DNA of 64,000 bases. It comes from DYFT01 sp041695085 (GTDB taxonomy: Bacteria > Bacteroidota > Ignavibacteria > UBA10030). The position numbers were made by a program, and so were the translations under genes. Positions 17,104 to 25,487 of this stretch are shown piece by piece (the first letter of the stretch is position 1; each line of letters opens with the position of its first letter). The stretch lies in NCBI GenBank assembly GCA_041695085.1, contig JBGFRO010000006.1, positions 1 to 64,000 of the forward strand, read 5' to 3'. The notes below the pieces were generated by a model. The model was not told where the DNA came from. It made no database searches and worked only from the letters and a program-made list of their open reading frames with translations.

Positions 17104-18399
17104 GTGGAGAAGATCACACCAAGAATTCACGTTCTCACCCTCGGTTGTTCAAAGAATCTCGTCGATACCGAGGTCTTCTTGGGACAACTCGTGGGAACCG
17201 ACGCGCAAGTCGTTGCTGAGGTCGATGAAGCGGATATCGCCGTCATCAACACCTGTGGCTTCATTGAAGCGGCCAAACAGGAGTCCATCGACGCGATTAT
17301 CGAGGCGATCCAACGCAAGAATGAAGGACAGCTCAAGAAAGTCGTGGTGTTGGGATGCCTCTCAGAACGGTTTGCCACGGAGCTGAAGAGGGAAATTCCG
17401 GAGGTCGATGCCTATTTCGGGTCGCATCACCTGAAGGAGGTTGTCCGGGAACTGGGCATCGATTACAGGGTCGAGCTTCTCGGCGAACGACAACTGACGA
17501 CGCCGTCTCACTTTGCGTACCTCAAGATCTCGGAAGGGTGTGACAACCCCTGCTCGTTTTGCGCCATACCGTTGATGCGGGGGAGACATCGAACGAAATC
17601 GTTGGAGGAGGTCATAACAGAAGCGCGACACCTTGCTCGACTTGGCGTAAAGGAACTGAATCTCATCGGACAGGACACCACCTACTACGGTCTCGACCTG
17701 TACGGTGAGAGGAGGCTTGCCAATTTGCTCCATCAACTTTGCGAGGTCGACGGCCTCGAATGGATCAGACTGCTCTACGCCTATCCCGCGAAGTTTCCAA
17801 AAGAGATTTTACAGGTTTACCGTGAATCGGATAAATTGTGCCGGTATCTCGACATACCGGTTCAACACTCTTCGGATGAAGTGTTGAAATCGATGCGGCG
17901 TGGAATAACCCGTCGTGCGCTCAGAGATTTGCTTTTGGAGATCAAGGAGAGCGTGCCGGGGATCGCTCTGCGCACGACCCTCATCGTCGGGTATCCGACC
18001 GAAACGGAACGAGCGTTCCAGGACCTGTGCGACTTCGTGCGAGAGCTGAGGTTTCATCGATTGGGGGTTTTCGCCTATTCTCAGGAAGAGGGCACCACGG
18101 CATTTGACCTGGGCGATCCGGTTCCGCCGGACGTGAAGGAGGAGCGGTGCTCAACCATCATGCAGATTCAGCAGGAAATATCGGCTGAAAGGAACGAGGG
18201 ATTGATCGGTCGCACGTTGAAAGTATTGATCGATCGACGGGAAGGCGAGTTTGTGGTGGGGCGAACGGAATGGGATGCTCCGGAAATCGATCAGGAAGTT
18301 TATGTGAAAGAGAATGGTGTGGTTGGAGTCGGCAACGTTTGTCTTGCCACGGTTGTTGATGCTACTGAGTATGATTTGTACGCGGAGATTGCATCGTAA
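17104..18399 (+). CDS. rimO: Ribosomal protein uS12 methylthiotransferase RimO
   Basis: A 431-residue radical-SAM enzyme that adds a methylthio group to the conserved Asp of ribosomal protein S12. It shows the UPF0004 domain (TLGCSKNLVDTEVFLGQL, NTCGFIEAAKQESID), the radical-SAM cluster C146-C150-C153 (EGCDNPCSFCAIP), the RimO-specific SRxxR-like region after it (RGRHRTKSLEEV), and a C-terminal TRAM domain (about 370-431). S12-specific features such as LNLIGQDTTYYG separate it from MiaB. The start is GTG at 17104. Confidence 0.95.
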   Translation: MEKITPRIHVLTLGCSKNLVDTEVFLGQLVGTDAQVVAEVDEADIAVINTCGFIEAAKQESIDAIIEAIQRKNEGQLKKVVVLGCLSERFATELKREIPEVDAYFGSHHLKEVVRELGIDYRVELLGERQLTTPSHFAYLKISEGCDNPCSFCAIPLMRGRHRTKSLEEVITEARHLARLGVKELNLIGQDTTYYGLDLYGERRLANLLHQLCEVDGLEWIRLLYAYPAKFPKEILQVYRESDKLCRYLDIPVQHSSDEVLKSMRRGITRRALRDLLLEIKESVPGIALRTTLIVGYPTETERAFQDLCDFVRELRFHRLGVFAYSQEEGTTAFDLGDPVPPDVKEERCSTIMQIQQEISAERNEGLIGRTLKVLIDRREGEFVVGRTEWDAPEIDQEVYVKENGVVGVGNVCLATVVDATEYDLYAEIAS

Positions 18400-18430
18400 G
18401 TCTCCGCGGGTGGAAGAAAGGAAGGGACTT

Positions 18431-19753
18431 ATGCGACATCGTGCGATGTGGGGTGTGTATGGAAAGTGGGGAAGCGTTCTGTTGGTGCTGTTCTGGATGA
18501 CCGTTCCGCGCGCGGCGGCGCAGGTGGAGATGCGGCGCGCGGTGGAGAAAGAGCCTCCTACGTTCTTTTTCGATGCGATTGCCTATTCGTCGGAGCGGGA
18601 AAGAAAGTCCCGCGTCGACATCTACGTCCAGGTTCCGTATCAAGAAATCAGGTTTGTCAAGGAGGGGGACCGGTACGTTGGGCGATATGAAGTCGTGCTT
18701 GGTGTCTATGCCGTTCCCGGTCAATTAGTGATGGATAACACCTGGAGGGTCGAAGTACGAGCGGACGACTTTGCCCAGACTACTTCTCCGAGATTTTACA
18801 GCCTGCGCCAACGGAGCATTGATATTGATCCCGGACAGTACATCTTGCACCTGCAGGTACGAGATGTGGAGTCGGGCAAGATATCCGATGTGCGTCGATC
18901 GCTTCTGGTGACCGATTTTCGAAAAGATCCCCTCAGCCTGAGCGATATCATGCTCGTTAGCCGGCTATCGACCGACGGAGAAGTTCGGAGTATTATCCCC
19001 AACATCTCAGGCCAATTATCTCCCCAAACCGAAGGGTTCTTTGTTTTTTTTGAGGTCTACAATCAGACGAATCTTGATTCAGTAGATTTGACACTGCGGA
19101 TTCGGAATCTGAAGAATGAAGAACGATACCGGACTGTTCAACGGGAAGCGATCCAGAAAGCGAAGACGCAAGCGTTCCTTAAGGTCGATTCACTTAAATT
19201 ACCGCTGGGGAACTATGTGTTGACGATTGATGCCGTCGGTGTTCCCAAAGAAGGGATGACGGAAACGGTGCGCGCCCAAACCTCGCGAACGTTCGTTGTC
19301 CGATCGAGCGATCTGCCTGCAGTCATTGTCGACATCAATAAGGCCATTGACCAGCTGATCTACATTGCGCGCGATAGCGAGATACAATACATTCGCGACG
19401 GGGAGGGGGAAGATGAACGTCGGCGGCGTTTTCTTGAGTTTTGGGCGCGCCGAGACCCCGATCCTCAAACTCCACGAAACGAGTTGATGGAAGAATATTA
19501 CCAGCGAGTGGAGTACGCCAACAAGAACTTTACGCACTACCTCGAAGGATGGCGGACCGATATGGGGATGGTCTATATTCGCTTCGGTTCACCCGAAAAC
19601 ATTGAACGCCATCCGTTTGACCACAATGCGAAACCGTACGAGGTGTGGTACTATTACCAACTCAACAGGCAGTTTGTCTTCGTGGACGAGACAGGATTCG
19701 GCGATTACCGTCTCCGGTATCCGACAACCGATCTCTGGGGGAGGATTCGCTAA
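18431..19753 (+). CDS. GWxTD domain-containing exported protein
   Basis: A 440-residue protein with a signal peptide (GSVLLVLFWMTVPRAAAQ). The C-terminal quarter carries the name-giving motif GWRTDMGMVYIRFG followed by PENIERHPFD and YEVWYYY, characteristic of the GWxTD family found in Bacteroidota, Ignavibacteria and Acidobacteria; the N-terminal part is beta-sandwich-like. Function is unknown but members are extracytoplasmic. The start at 18431 follows GAAGGAAGG. It is two bases from a BamA-like outer membrane protein gene, a pairing that suggests joint work at the outer membrane. Confidence 0.9.
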   Translation: MRHRAMWGVYGKWGSVLLVLFWMTVPRAAAQVEMRRAVEKEPPTFFFDAIAYSSERERKSRVDIYVQVPYQEIRFVKEGDRYVGRYEVVLGVYAVPGQLVMDNTWRVEVRADDFAQTTSPRFYSLRQRSIDIDPGQYILHLQVRDVESGKISDVRRSLLVTDFRKDPLSLSDIMLVSRLSTDGEVRSIIPNISGQLSPQTEGFFVFFEVYNQTNLDSVDLTLRIRNLKNEERYRTVQREAIQKAKTQAFLKVDSLKLPLGNYVLTIDAVGVPKEGMTETVRAQTSRTFVVRSSDLPAVIVDINKAIDQLIYIARDSEIQYIRDGEGEDERRRRFLEFWARRDPDPQTPRNELMEEYYQRVEYANKNFTHYLEGWRTDMGMVYIRFGSPENIERHPFDHNAKPYEVWYYYQLNRQFVFVDETGFGDYRLRYPTTDLWGRIR

Positions 19754-19755
19754 CC

Positions 19756-21552
19756 GTGAACGCGTTGCGAGTGCGTGAACAAGCCAGCGCGGTTTCCGCG
19801 TCTGGCTTGTTCTGTTTCCTGGTAGTCGGAATGATTGTGCTTGGAACGACTGCCCCTGCTCAGCCGCGGACTGCAACGGTCGCAGAAGTACGATTCGATG
19901 GATTACCGGACGAGCTCGCGTCCGGATTGAGAGCAGTCTTGAGGAACCGACCGGGAGTTCTCTACTCAGCTGACGCTCTGGAGCGGGATCGCGCGCATGT
20001 GGTGGACTTCCTGCGCGATGAAGGGTTCATTCGTGCTTCAATCGAGACTGTCATCGTCTCGTTTCGAGAGAGGGACTCGTCGATCGTTCTTGACTTTCAG
20101 CTGCGGACGGGTCGGCCTTCGATCATAAGCGGAATGGAACTCATCGGAGCGAGTGCGGAGGAGGCCGAACGTGAGCGGATCGCCTTTCAGAGCCGCGTCG
20201 GGTCGAGATTCCGACCATCGATTCTGGAATCCGATCTTCAGGCGATGCTTCAACGTCTCGATCGAGATGGATTCCCTCTTGCAAAGGTACGCATACAGGA
20301 GATCAGAGAGGAAGATGGTGAAGACGTCGATTCCGTTACCCTTGTGCTAGAGGTTGAAAAGGGGAATCCGATTCGACTACAGCAATTGCGTGTCGAAGGA
20401 AACAAGACGACAAGCACGACAACCATCCTGCGCGAAGCTCGTTTTCGGGAGGGGGATTTCTTTCGCGGCGACTATGCTCAGACCATCAAGCGCCGGTTAG
20501 AACGATCCCAATTCTTCTCTTTTGTATCTGAGCCGGAGTTGTTCTTACTGGAACATGGATCGGGCGGATTGTCCATTCAGGTACGCGAGACGGAATATAA
20601 CTCCTTCGACGGGGTCGCTGGATACGTTCCTGCAGGTCAAACGGGGAGTAGTGGCTACCTGACCGGACTGCTTGCGGTCCAGTTTCGAAATCTCCTCGGG
20701 ACGGGTCGGAAATTCTCTGCCCGGTGGGCGAGAGAGGACAGATGGACACAGGATATACAGTTGCGTTACCGGGAGCCGTGGCTTGTCTCCCTTCCTCTCC
20801 ATCTCGAAGGAGAATTCGGTCAACGAAAGCAGGACACGATCTTTGTCCGCACATCGTATTTCCTCGGCGCTGAACTTCCTCTTTCCGATGCATTTTCCAT
20901 CGGTGCAATGTTCGGGTACGTGAGCGTAATTCCTTCCGAGGCTGCTCCGCTTCGCTTCGTAGCTGAGAGCCGAAGCACGACGCTCGGCGTGTCGCTTCTG
21001 CTTGATTCGAGAGACAATATCGTTGCGCCCACCGCGGGTGCGCGATACCGCACGGAAGTTCAGCGAGGTTCGAAAAGAGTGCTCGGGAACCTGCGCGGAG
21101 ACAGGACCACTTCATTTGTCAAATGGTCGGCTGACGTTGAGTACTTCGTTCCGCTTTTTCCCCGACACCTTCTTGCCGGCGTTTTAGCGATTCGTGAAAT
21201 TCGAACGGACGAACTCGAACTGAGCGACATCTTCAGGATCGGCGGTACAACAACGTTGCGAGGGTATCGTGAGGGACAATTTCTGGGATCGCGGGCGGCT
21301 TGGACCAATTTCGAGTATCGCATTCATTTCTCACGACGGGCGTTCGTGTCGGCATTCGTCGACGGCGCATACATCGCCCTGCCGGACCGTCCGAGCGCCG
21401 GCATCGTGAAATCGGAGCAAGTGAAGATCGGTTATGGCCTTGGTGTACGGATGGACTCTCCCCTCGGCCTACTTGGCATATACCTTGCGCTCGGCGAGCG
21501 GGATACCTTTTCAACGGCAAAACTTCATATTCAGCTGATCAATGAATTTTGA
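19756..21552 (+). CDS. BamA/Omp85-like outer membrane protein (POTRA plus beta-barrel)
   Basis: A 598-residue outer membrane protein with a signal peptide (FLVVGMIVLGTTAPAQ, about 20-37), two to three POTRA repeats (about 40-290; segments such as VDFLRDEGFIRASIETVIVSF and LQQLRVEGNKTTSTTTILREA) and a C-terminal 16-strand type barrel of the surface-antigen family. The barrel has GGTTTLRGYREGQF, the VRGF/Y-like lid-lock motif of Omp85 proteins, and GIYLALGERDTFSTAKLHIQL at the end. It is shorter than BamA (usually about 800 with five POTRAs), so a TamA-like or accessory Omp85 is more likely than the main assembly factor. GTG start two bases after the GWxTD stop. Confidence 0.85.
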   Translation: MNALRVREQASAVSASGLFCFLVVGMIVLGTTAPAQPRTATVAEVRFDGLPDELASGLRAVLRNRPGVLYSADALERDRAHVVDFLRDEGFIRASIETVIVSFRERDSSIVLDFQLRTGRPSIISGMELIGASAEEAERERIAFQSRVGSRFRPSILESDLQAMLQRLDRDGFPLAKVRIQEIREEDGEDVDSVTLVLEVEKGNPIRLQQLRVEGNKTTSTTTILREARFREGDFFRGDYAQTIKRRLERSQFFSFVSEPELFLLEHGSGGLSIQVRETEYNSFDGVAGYVPAGQTGSSGYLTGLLAVQFRNLLGTGRKFSARWAREDRWTQDIQLRYREPWLVSLPLHLEGEFGQRKQDTIFVRTSYFLGAELPLSDAFSIGAMFGYVSVIPSEAAPLRFVAESRSTTLGVSLLLDSRDNIVAPTAGARYRTEVQRGSKRVLGNLRGDRTTSFVKWSADVEYFVPLFPRHLLAGVLAIREIRTDELELSDIFRIGGTTTLRGYREGQFLGSRAAWTNFEYRIHFSRRAFVSAFVDGAYIALPDRPSAGIVKSEQVKIGYGLGVRMDSPLGLLGIYLALGERDTFSTAKLHIQLINEF

Positions 21553-22393
21553 GAAACTACAGGGAGTCGTTCAGCTTCTTCGTCCGCTCAACGCGGCGAT
21601 CGTTTTCTTGACGATCATCGTCGCTGCTTTTGTCGTGGGCGCACAAGAGCGACACTTGGTGATGGTCTTGCTCGGTGCGTTGGCAGGTGCGGTCATCGCG
21701 GGAGGAGCGAACGCCATCAACGACTACTTCGACGTGGAGATTGACAAAGTCAATCGTCCCTCAAGGCCGCTCCCAAGCGGCATCTTACATCCAACCTCCG
21801 CTTGGTGGGCTTGGAGGATTAGTTCAAGCTTGGGTGTTTTGCTCAGCGCTTATGTGGGACCTCTTCCTTTTCTCATTGCCGTCGCATGGGTTGTGATGCT
21901 CTACTGGTATAGTAAACGCTGGAAGCGAATGGTCTTCATCGGCAATCTGACAGTGGGTGTGGCAACGGGGTTAGCCTTTATATATGGCGGTGCAATTGTT
22001 GGGAACCTGAAAGATGCTTACATTCCATCGCTCTTTGCCTTCTTGGTGAATCTGGCACGGGAGCTCGTCAAAGATGCTGAAGATGTCGCGGGCGATCGGC
22101 AGGGGCAGGCAATGACATTAGCCGTGAGGCATGGAGTACCGACGGCGTTGGGGGTGGCAACGGTGACTCTGGCGGCGTTGGTACTGGCGACCTTCGTTCC
22201 TTCGTATCTTGGCATCTATAATTCCACTTATCTCGCCATCGTTGCAGTGGTCGATGTTTTGCTGGTTCTTGTTATTGTTGGGATGTGGCGAACGCCGCGA
22301 CGTTCAAACCTAGCGAGAAGCAGTCTGCTTTTGAAAGTGTCGATGATCCTCGGTCTTGCGGCAATTTATTTCGGCACGGAAAAGGTGATGTGA
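21542..22393 (+). CDS. UbiA family prenyltransferase, digeranylgeranylglyceryl-phosphate-synthase-like
   Basis: A 283-residue membrane enzyme with about eight to nine helices and both UbiA aspartate motifs: NAINDYFDVEIDKVNRPSRP (N57 to D68 region) and RELVKDAEDVAGDRQGQAMT. The short length, the motif wording and the LPSG after the first motif are those of the branch annotated as geranylgeranylglycerol-phosphate geranylgeranyltransferase, which adds the second prenyl chain in archaeal ether lipids; some FCB-group bacteria carry this gene. The rest of the UbiA family (menaquinone, haem or chlorophyll branch) is the alternative. The start overlaps the BamA-like gene by 11 bases. Together with the two geranylgeranyl reductases at 9296-11693 it suggests isoprenoid lipid chemistry. 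Confidence 0.82.
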   Translation: MNFEKLQGVVQLLRPLNAAIVFLTIIVAAFVVGAQERHLVMVLLGALAGAVIAGGANAINDYFDVEIDKVNRPSRPLPSGILHPTSAWWAWRISSSLGVLLSAYVGPLPFLIAVAWVVMLYWYSKRWKRMVFIGNLTVGVATGLAFIYGGAIVGNLKDAYIPSLFAFLVNLARELVKDAEDVAGDRQGQAMTLAVRHGVPTALGVATVTLAALVLATFVPSYLGIYNSTYLAIVAVVDVLLVLVIVGMWRTPRRSNLARSSLLLKVSMILGLAAIYFGTEKVM

Positions 22394-22410
22394 GACGTAC
22401 GAAGCATCTT

Positions 22411-23016
22411 ATGCGCGATCTCCTCCGAATCGAACAGGCTCACTGGAATGCGGGAGTCGAGCACATCGCAGGCGTCGACGAAGCCGGCCGGGGCCCGCTG
22501 GCTGGTCCCGTGGTCGCTGCGGCTGTGATCTTTCGCCAAGATCATACGATCGAAGGAGTCGACGATTCCAAAAAACTTTCCGCGAAGAGACGCTCTGAGC
22601 TATTTCCTCTTATTCAGCAGCAAGCGCTCGCGATCGGAATCGGTATCGTAGGTCATGTGGAAATCGACAAGGTCAACATCTATCACGCGTCGATCCTTGC
22701 AATGCAAAAGGCGATCGATGCGCTTCACGTTAGGCCGTCTCTGATCTTGGCGGACGGCAACAGCTTTCGGCACGAACGATATCGTTACGAAAACATTATC
22801 GACGGGGACGCACGGTGCTTTACCATTGCCGCGGCATCGGTCGTGGCGAAGGTGACGCGGGATCGGCTGATGGAAGAGTATGATCGCCTCTATCCCAACT
22901 ATGGATTCGCACGCCACAAGGGATATGGTACCAAATTGCATCTCGAGGCCATTCAAAGGTACGGGACGTGCGAGATTCACCGAAGGAGTTTCACTACGAA
23001 TGCGCCGCGGAGATAA
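22411..23016 (+). CDS. rnhB: Ribonuclease HII
   Basis: A 201-residue enzyme that removes RNA from RNA-DNA hybrids and single ribonucleotides from DNA. The four acidic catalytic residues appear in GVDEAGRGPLAGPV (Asp, Glu), LILADG (Asp) and VVAKVTRDRLM (Asp). NYGFARHKGYGT and the C-terminal IHRRSF are also typical. I use the ATG at 22411; a GTG at 22390 that overlaps the UbiA stop as GTGA and has AAAAGG before it would add seven residues and is nearly as likely. Confidence 0.95.
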   Translation: MRDLLRIEQAHWNAGVEHIAGVDEAGRGPLAGPVVAAAVIFRQDHTIEGVDDSKKLSAKRRSELFPLIQQQALAIGIGIVGHVEIDKVNIYHASILAMQKAIDALHVRPSLILADGNSFRHERYRYENIIDGDARCFTIAAASVVAKVTRDRLMEEYDRLYPNYGFARHKGYGTKLHLEAIQRYGTCEIHRRSFTTNAPRR

Positions 23017-23022
23017 AGGTGT

Positions 23023-23379
23023 ATGGCAGCAAATCGGAGATCACAAGGATCGGCGGGCGAGGATCTGGCAGTGCGTTTTCTGGAGGAGCAGGGCTTCTTG
23101 ATCTTGCATCGGAATTACCGCTACGGCCGTGGTGAAATCGACATCGTTGCGCAGGAAGGGAAGGAATTGGTCTTTATCGAAGTGAAAATGCGGCGATCCA
23201 CCCAATGGGGAGAGCCAGAAGAGGCCGTCACGCCGGCAAAGCGACTCCAGATTCGAAAGGTCGCGGAGGGTTATTTTGATGAACACGACATCGATGAGCA
23301 TCCATGTCGGTTCGACGTGGTGGCAATCACATTCAAGAATGGAAAACCGGAAATCCGTCTCATGCGGGATGCATTTTGA
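23023..23379 (+). CDS. yraN: YraN family (UPF0102) nuclease-like protein
   Basis: A 118-residue protein with the restriction-endonuclease-like core of the UPF0102 family: GEDLAVRFLEEQGFLILHRN, YGRGEIDIVAQEGKELVFIEVK (the D-EVK metal site) and FDVVAI. As in many bacteria it follows rnhB directly (six bases apart), which fits a role in nucleic-acid processing, but its substrate is not known. Confidence 0.92.
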   Translation: MAANRRSQGSAGEDLAVRFLEEQGFLILHRNYRYGRGEIDIVAQEGKELVFIEVKMRRSTQWGEPEEAVTPAKRLQIRKVAEGYFDEHDIDEHPCRFDVVAITFKNGKPEIRLMRDAF

Positions 23380-24816
23380 ATGAACACGCGCGACGTGAAT
23401 ATCCTCGACAAGCACACCGCCATCTATACAGATTATTACCAGTTGACGATGGCGCAGGGGTACTACCTCTCTGGCCGTGCTGAAACATCGAGCTGCTTCG
23501 ACTACTTCTTTCGAGAAAATCCTTTCAATGGCGGTTATACGCTCTTTGCTGGTTTGAGCGATGTGCTTGAGCTGATTGAAGGATATCGCTTCGATGAAGA
23601 GGGAATCGAATTTCTCCGTGAGCAAGGATTTCGTGAAGAGTTTCTTGCCTTCCTGCGAGATTTCCGCTTTCGCGGAACAATCTACTCTGCGCTCGAAGGG
23701 GAAGTCGTGTTTCCGCTCGAGCCGCTTATTCGTGTCGAAGGAACGATTATCGAGGCGCAAGTGATCGAGACCTTGCTGCTGAATCTGATCAACTTTGAAT
23801 CGTTGATCGCGACGAAAGCGTCTCGCATACGCGCGGCTGCCGGTGCACGTCGTGTCGTCGACTTCGGATTGCGTCGTGCACAGGGACTGGGAGGCATCCA
23901 CGCAAGCAAAGCTGCCATCATCGGCGGCGTGGATGCGACGTCGAACGTGTACACCGCGTTCAGAAATGCTCTCGACGTGTCGGGAACCCAGGCGCATTCA
24001 TGGGTCCAGAGCTTTGGTGATGAACTGACGGCCTTTCGGACATTTGCCGAAATTTATCCCGACCGGTGCATCCTGTTGGTTGATACGTACAACACACTCA
24101 AGAGCGGTGTCCCGAATGCTATCACTGTCGCAAAAGAACTTGAACGTGCCGGCCATCGGCTGATTGCAATTCGACTCGATAGTGGCGATCTCGCTTACCT
24201 GAGTAAGCATGCGCGCGCGATGTTGGATTCGGCGGGGTTGCCGTACGTTAAGATTGTCGTTTCGAACCAGCTCGATGAGTTTGTGATACGCAGTCTGCTT
24301 GTCGAGCAAGAGGCCCCCATCGATGTGTTCGGGGTGGGGACTCGCCTGATCACGGGACAGGCCACATCTGCCCTCGACGGAGTGTATAAACTCAGTATGT
24401 GTGATGGCACTCCGCGACTGAAATTCTCTGAAAACTATACGAAGCTTACTCTTCCCGGCGTTAAAAACGTATTTCGATATACAAATGGTGAGGGACTGTT
24501 CTACGCGGATGCTGTGGCGTTAATCGAAGAACCGACTCCCGATTTCATCATCCATCCCTTTTTCCCCGAGCAAAAAAGCCATCTCAAACAGTGCATGCCT
24601 GAGCTGTTGTATCGGAAAGTGATGGAGAATGGTGAGATTCTTGTTTCCCAGTCGACGCGTGAGGCGGCAGCGTATGCCCGAGAACGGCTGGCCAAGTTGG
24701 CGCCGGAACACAAACGCTTCGAGTACCCTCACATCTACAAAGTCGGCATCACGCAAGCTTTGATGAATTTGCGGACCTCGCTGGTGGAGGAATTCCAACG
24801 TAAACTCTTTGTGTAG
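23380..24816 (+). CDS. pncB: Nicotinate phosphoribosyltransferase
   Basis: A 478-residue enzyme that converts nicotinate and PRPP to nicotinate mononucleotide in the Preiss-Handler branch of NAD salvage. The N-terminal TDYYQLTMAQGYY is the family signature; the centre has DFGLRRAQG, HSWVQSFGDE (with the His that is phosphorylated in family members) and RLDSGDLAYL, and FGVGTRL is in the phosphate-binding end. It starts immediately after the yraN stop and is followed 14 bases later by nicotinamidase, so the pair gives a complete route from nicotinamide to NaMN. Confidence 0.96.
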   Translation: MNTRDVNILDKHTAIYTDYYQLTMAQGYYLSGRAETSSCFDYFFRENPFNGGYTLFAGLSDVLELIEGYRFDEEGIEFLREQGFREEFLAFLRDFRFRGTIYSALEGEVVFPLEPLIRVEGTIIEAQVIETLLLNLINFESLIATKASRIRAAAGARRVVDFGLRRAQGLGGIHASKAAIIGGVDATSNVYTAFRNALDVSGTQAHSWVQSFGDELTAFRTFAEIYPDRCILLVDTYNTLKSGVPNAITVAKELERAGHRLIAIRLDSGDLAYLSKHARAMLDSAGLPYVKIVVSNQLDEFVIRSLLVEQEAPIDVFGVGTRLITGQATSALDGVYKLSMCDGTPRLKFSENYTKLTLPGVKNVFRYTNGEGLFYADAVALIEEPTPDFIIHPFFPEQKSHLKQCMPELLYRKVMENGEILVSQSTREAAAYARERLAKLAPEHKRFEYPHIYKVGITQALMNLRTSLVEEFQRKLFV

Positions 24817-24830
24817 GAGGTGTTGACTGT

Positions 24831-25370
24831 ATGAAGGCATTATTAGTGGTAGATGTTCAAAACGACTTTTGCCCGGGCGGCGCCCTCGCCGTGCCCGATG
24901 GAGACAAAGTCGTGCCGGTCATCAATTCGTTGCTTGACCGCTTCGAGCTTGTCGTCGCCTCGAAAGACTGGCACCCGCAGGAAACAATTCATTTTCAGAA
25001 GTGGCCCGTGCACTGCGTGCAGAACACCAAGGGAGCGGACTTTCATCCCGACCTGCGGAGCGAAAAGATTCAGAAAGTATTCCTCAAGGGAACTGGAAAC
25101 AAGGATGATGGCTACTCTGCCTACGAAGCGACCAACGAGAATCTTGAAGAGTACTTAAAAGCAAAAGGGGTGGAGGAGCTCTATGTGGTCGGTTTGGCAA
25201 CCGACTACTGCGTGCGGGCTTCGGCCTTGGATGCCGTACGCAAAGGATTCAAAACAACGGTGGTGAAAGACGCCGTTGCGGCAGTAAACGTCAATCCCGG
25301 CGATGGCGAGAGAGCGTTGGAAGAACTTCGGCAAGCTGGCGTGACACTCGTTTCGTCGCAGGATGTTTGA
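24831..25370 (+). CDS. pncA: Nicotinamidase
   Basis: A 179-residue cysteine hydrolase that deamidates nicotinamide to nicotinate. The isochorismatase fold shows the catalytic D8 (VVDVQNDF), the metal-binding DWHPQETIHF segment and the nucleophile C127 in GLATDYCVRA preceded by the cis-peptide-type Gly-Leu-Ala. The ATG has AGGAGG before it. Product feeds PncB, encoded immediately upstream. Confidence 0.95.
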   Translation: MKALLVVDVQNDFCPGGALAVPDGDKVVPVINSLLDRFELVVASKDWHPQETIHFQKWPVHCVQNTKGADFHPDLRSEKIQKVFLKGTGNKDDGYSAYEATNENLEEYLKAKGVEELYVVGLATDYCVRASALDAVRKGFKTTVVKDAVAAVNVNPGDGERALEELRQAGVTLVSSQDV

Positions 25371-25487
25371 GCCTCGGTTTGATGGATGAAGCACGAGAAG
25401 CACATAGCAGTGCAAGATCGTTGCATTTCCATTTTCTTCTTCGCAGTTTAGGCCAGAACGTTCCATCACCATATGGAGGATGTTCGA

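Noticed and set aside
23041..23997. 318-residue open frame on the minus strand
   Set aside because: Antisense to yraN and pncB, both firmly identified; composition is that of a mirror frame.
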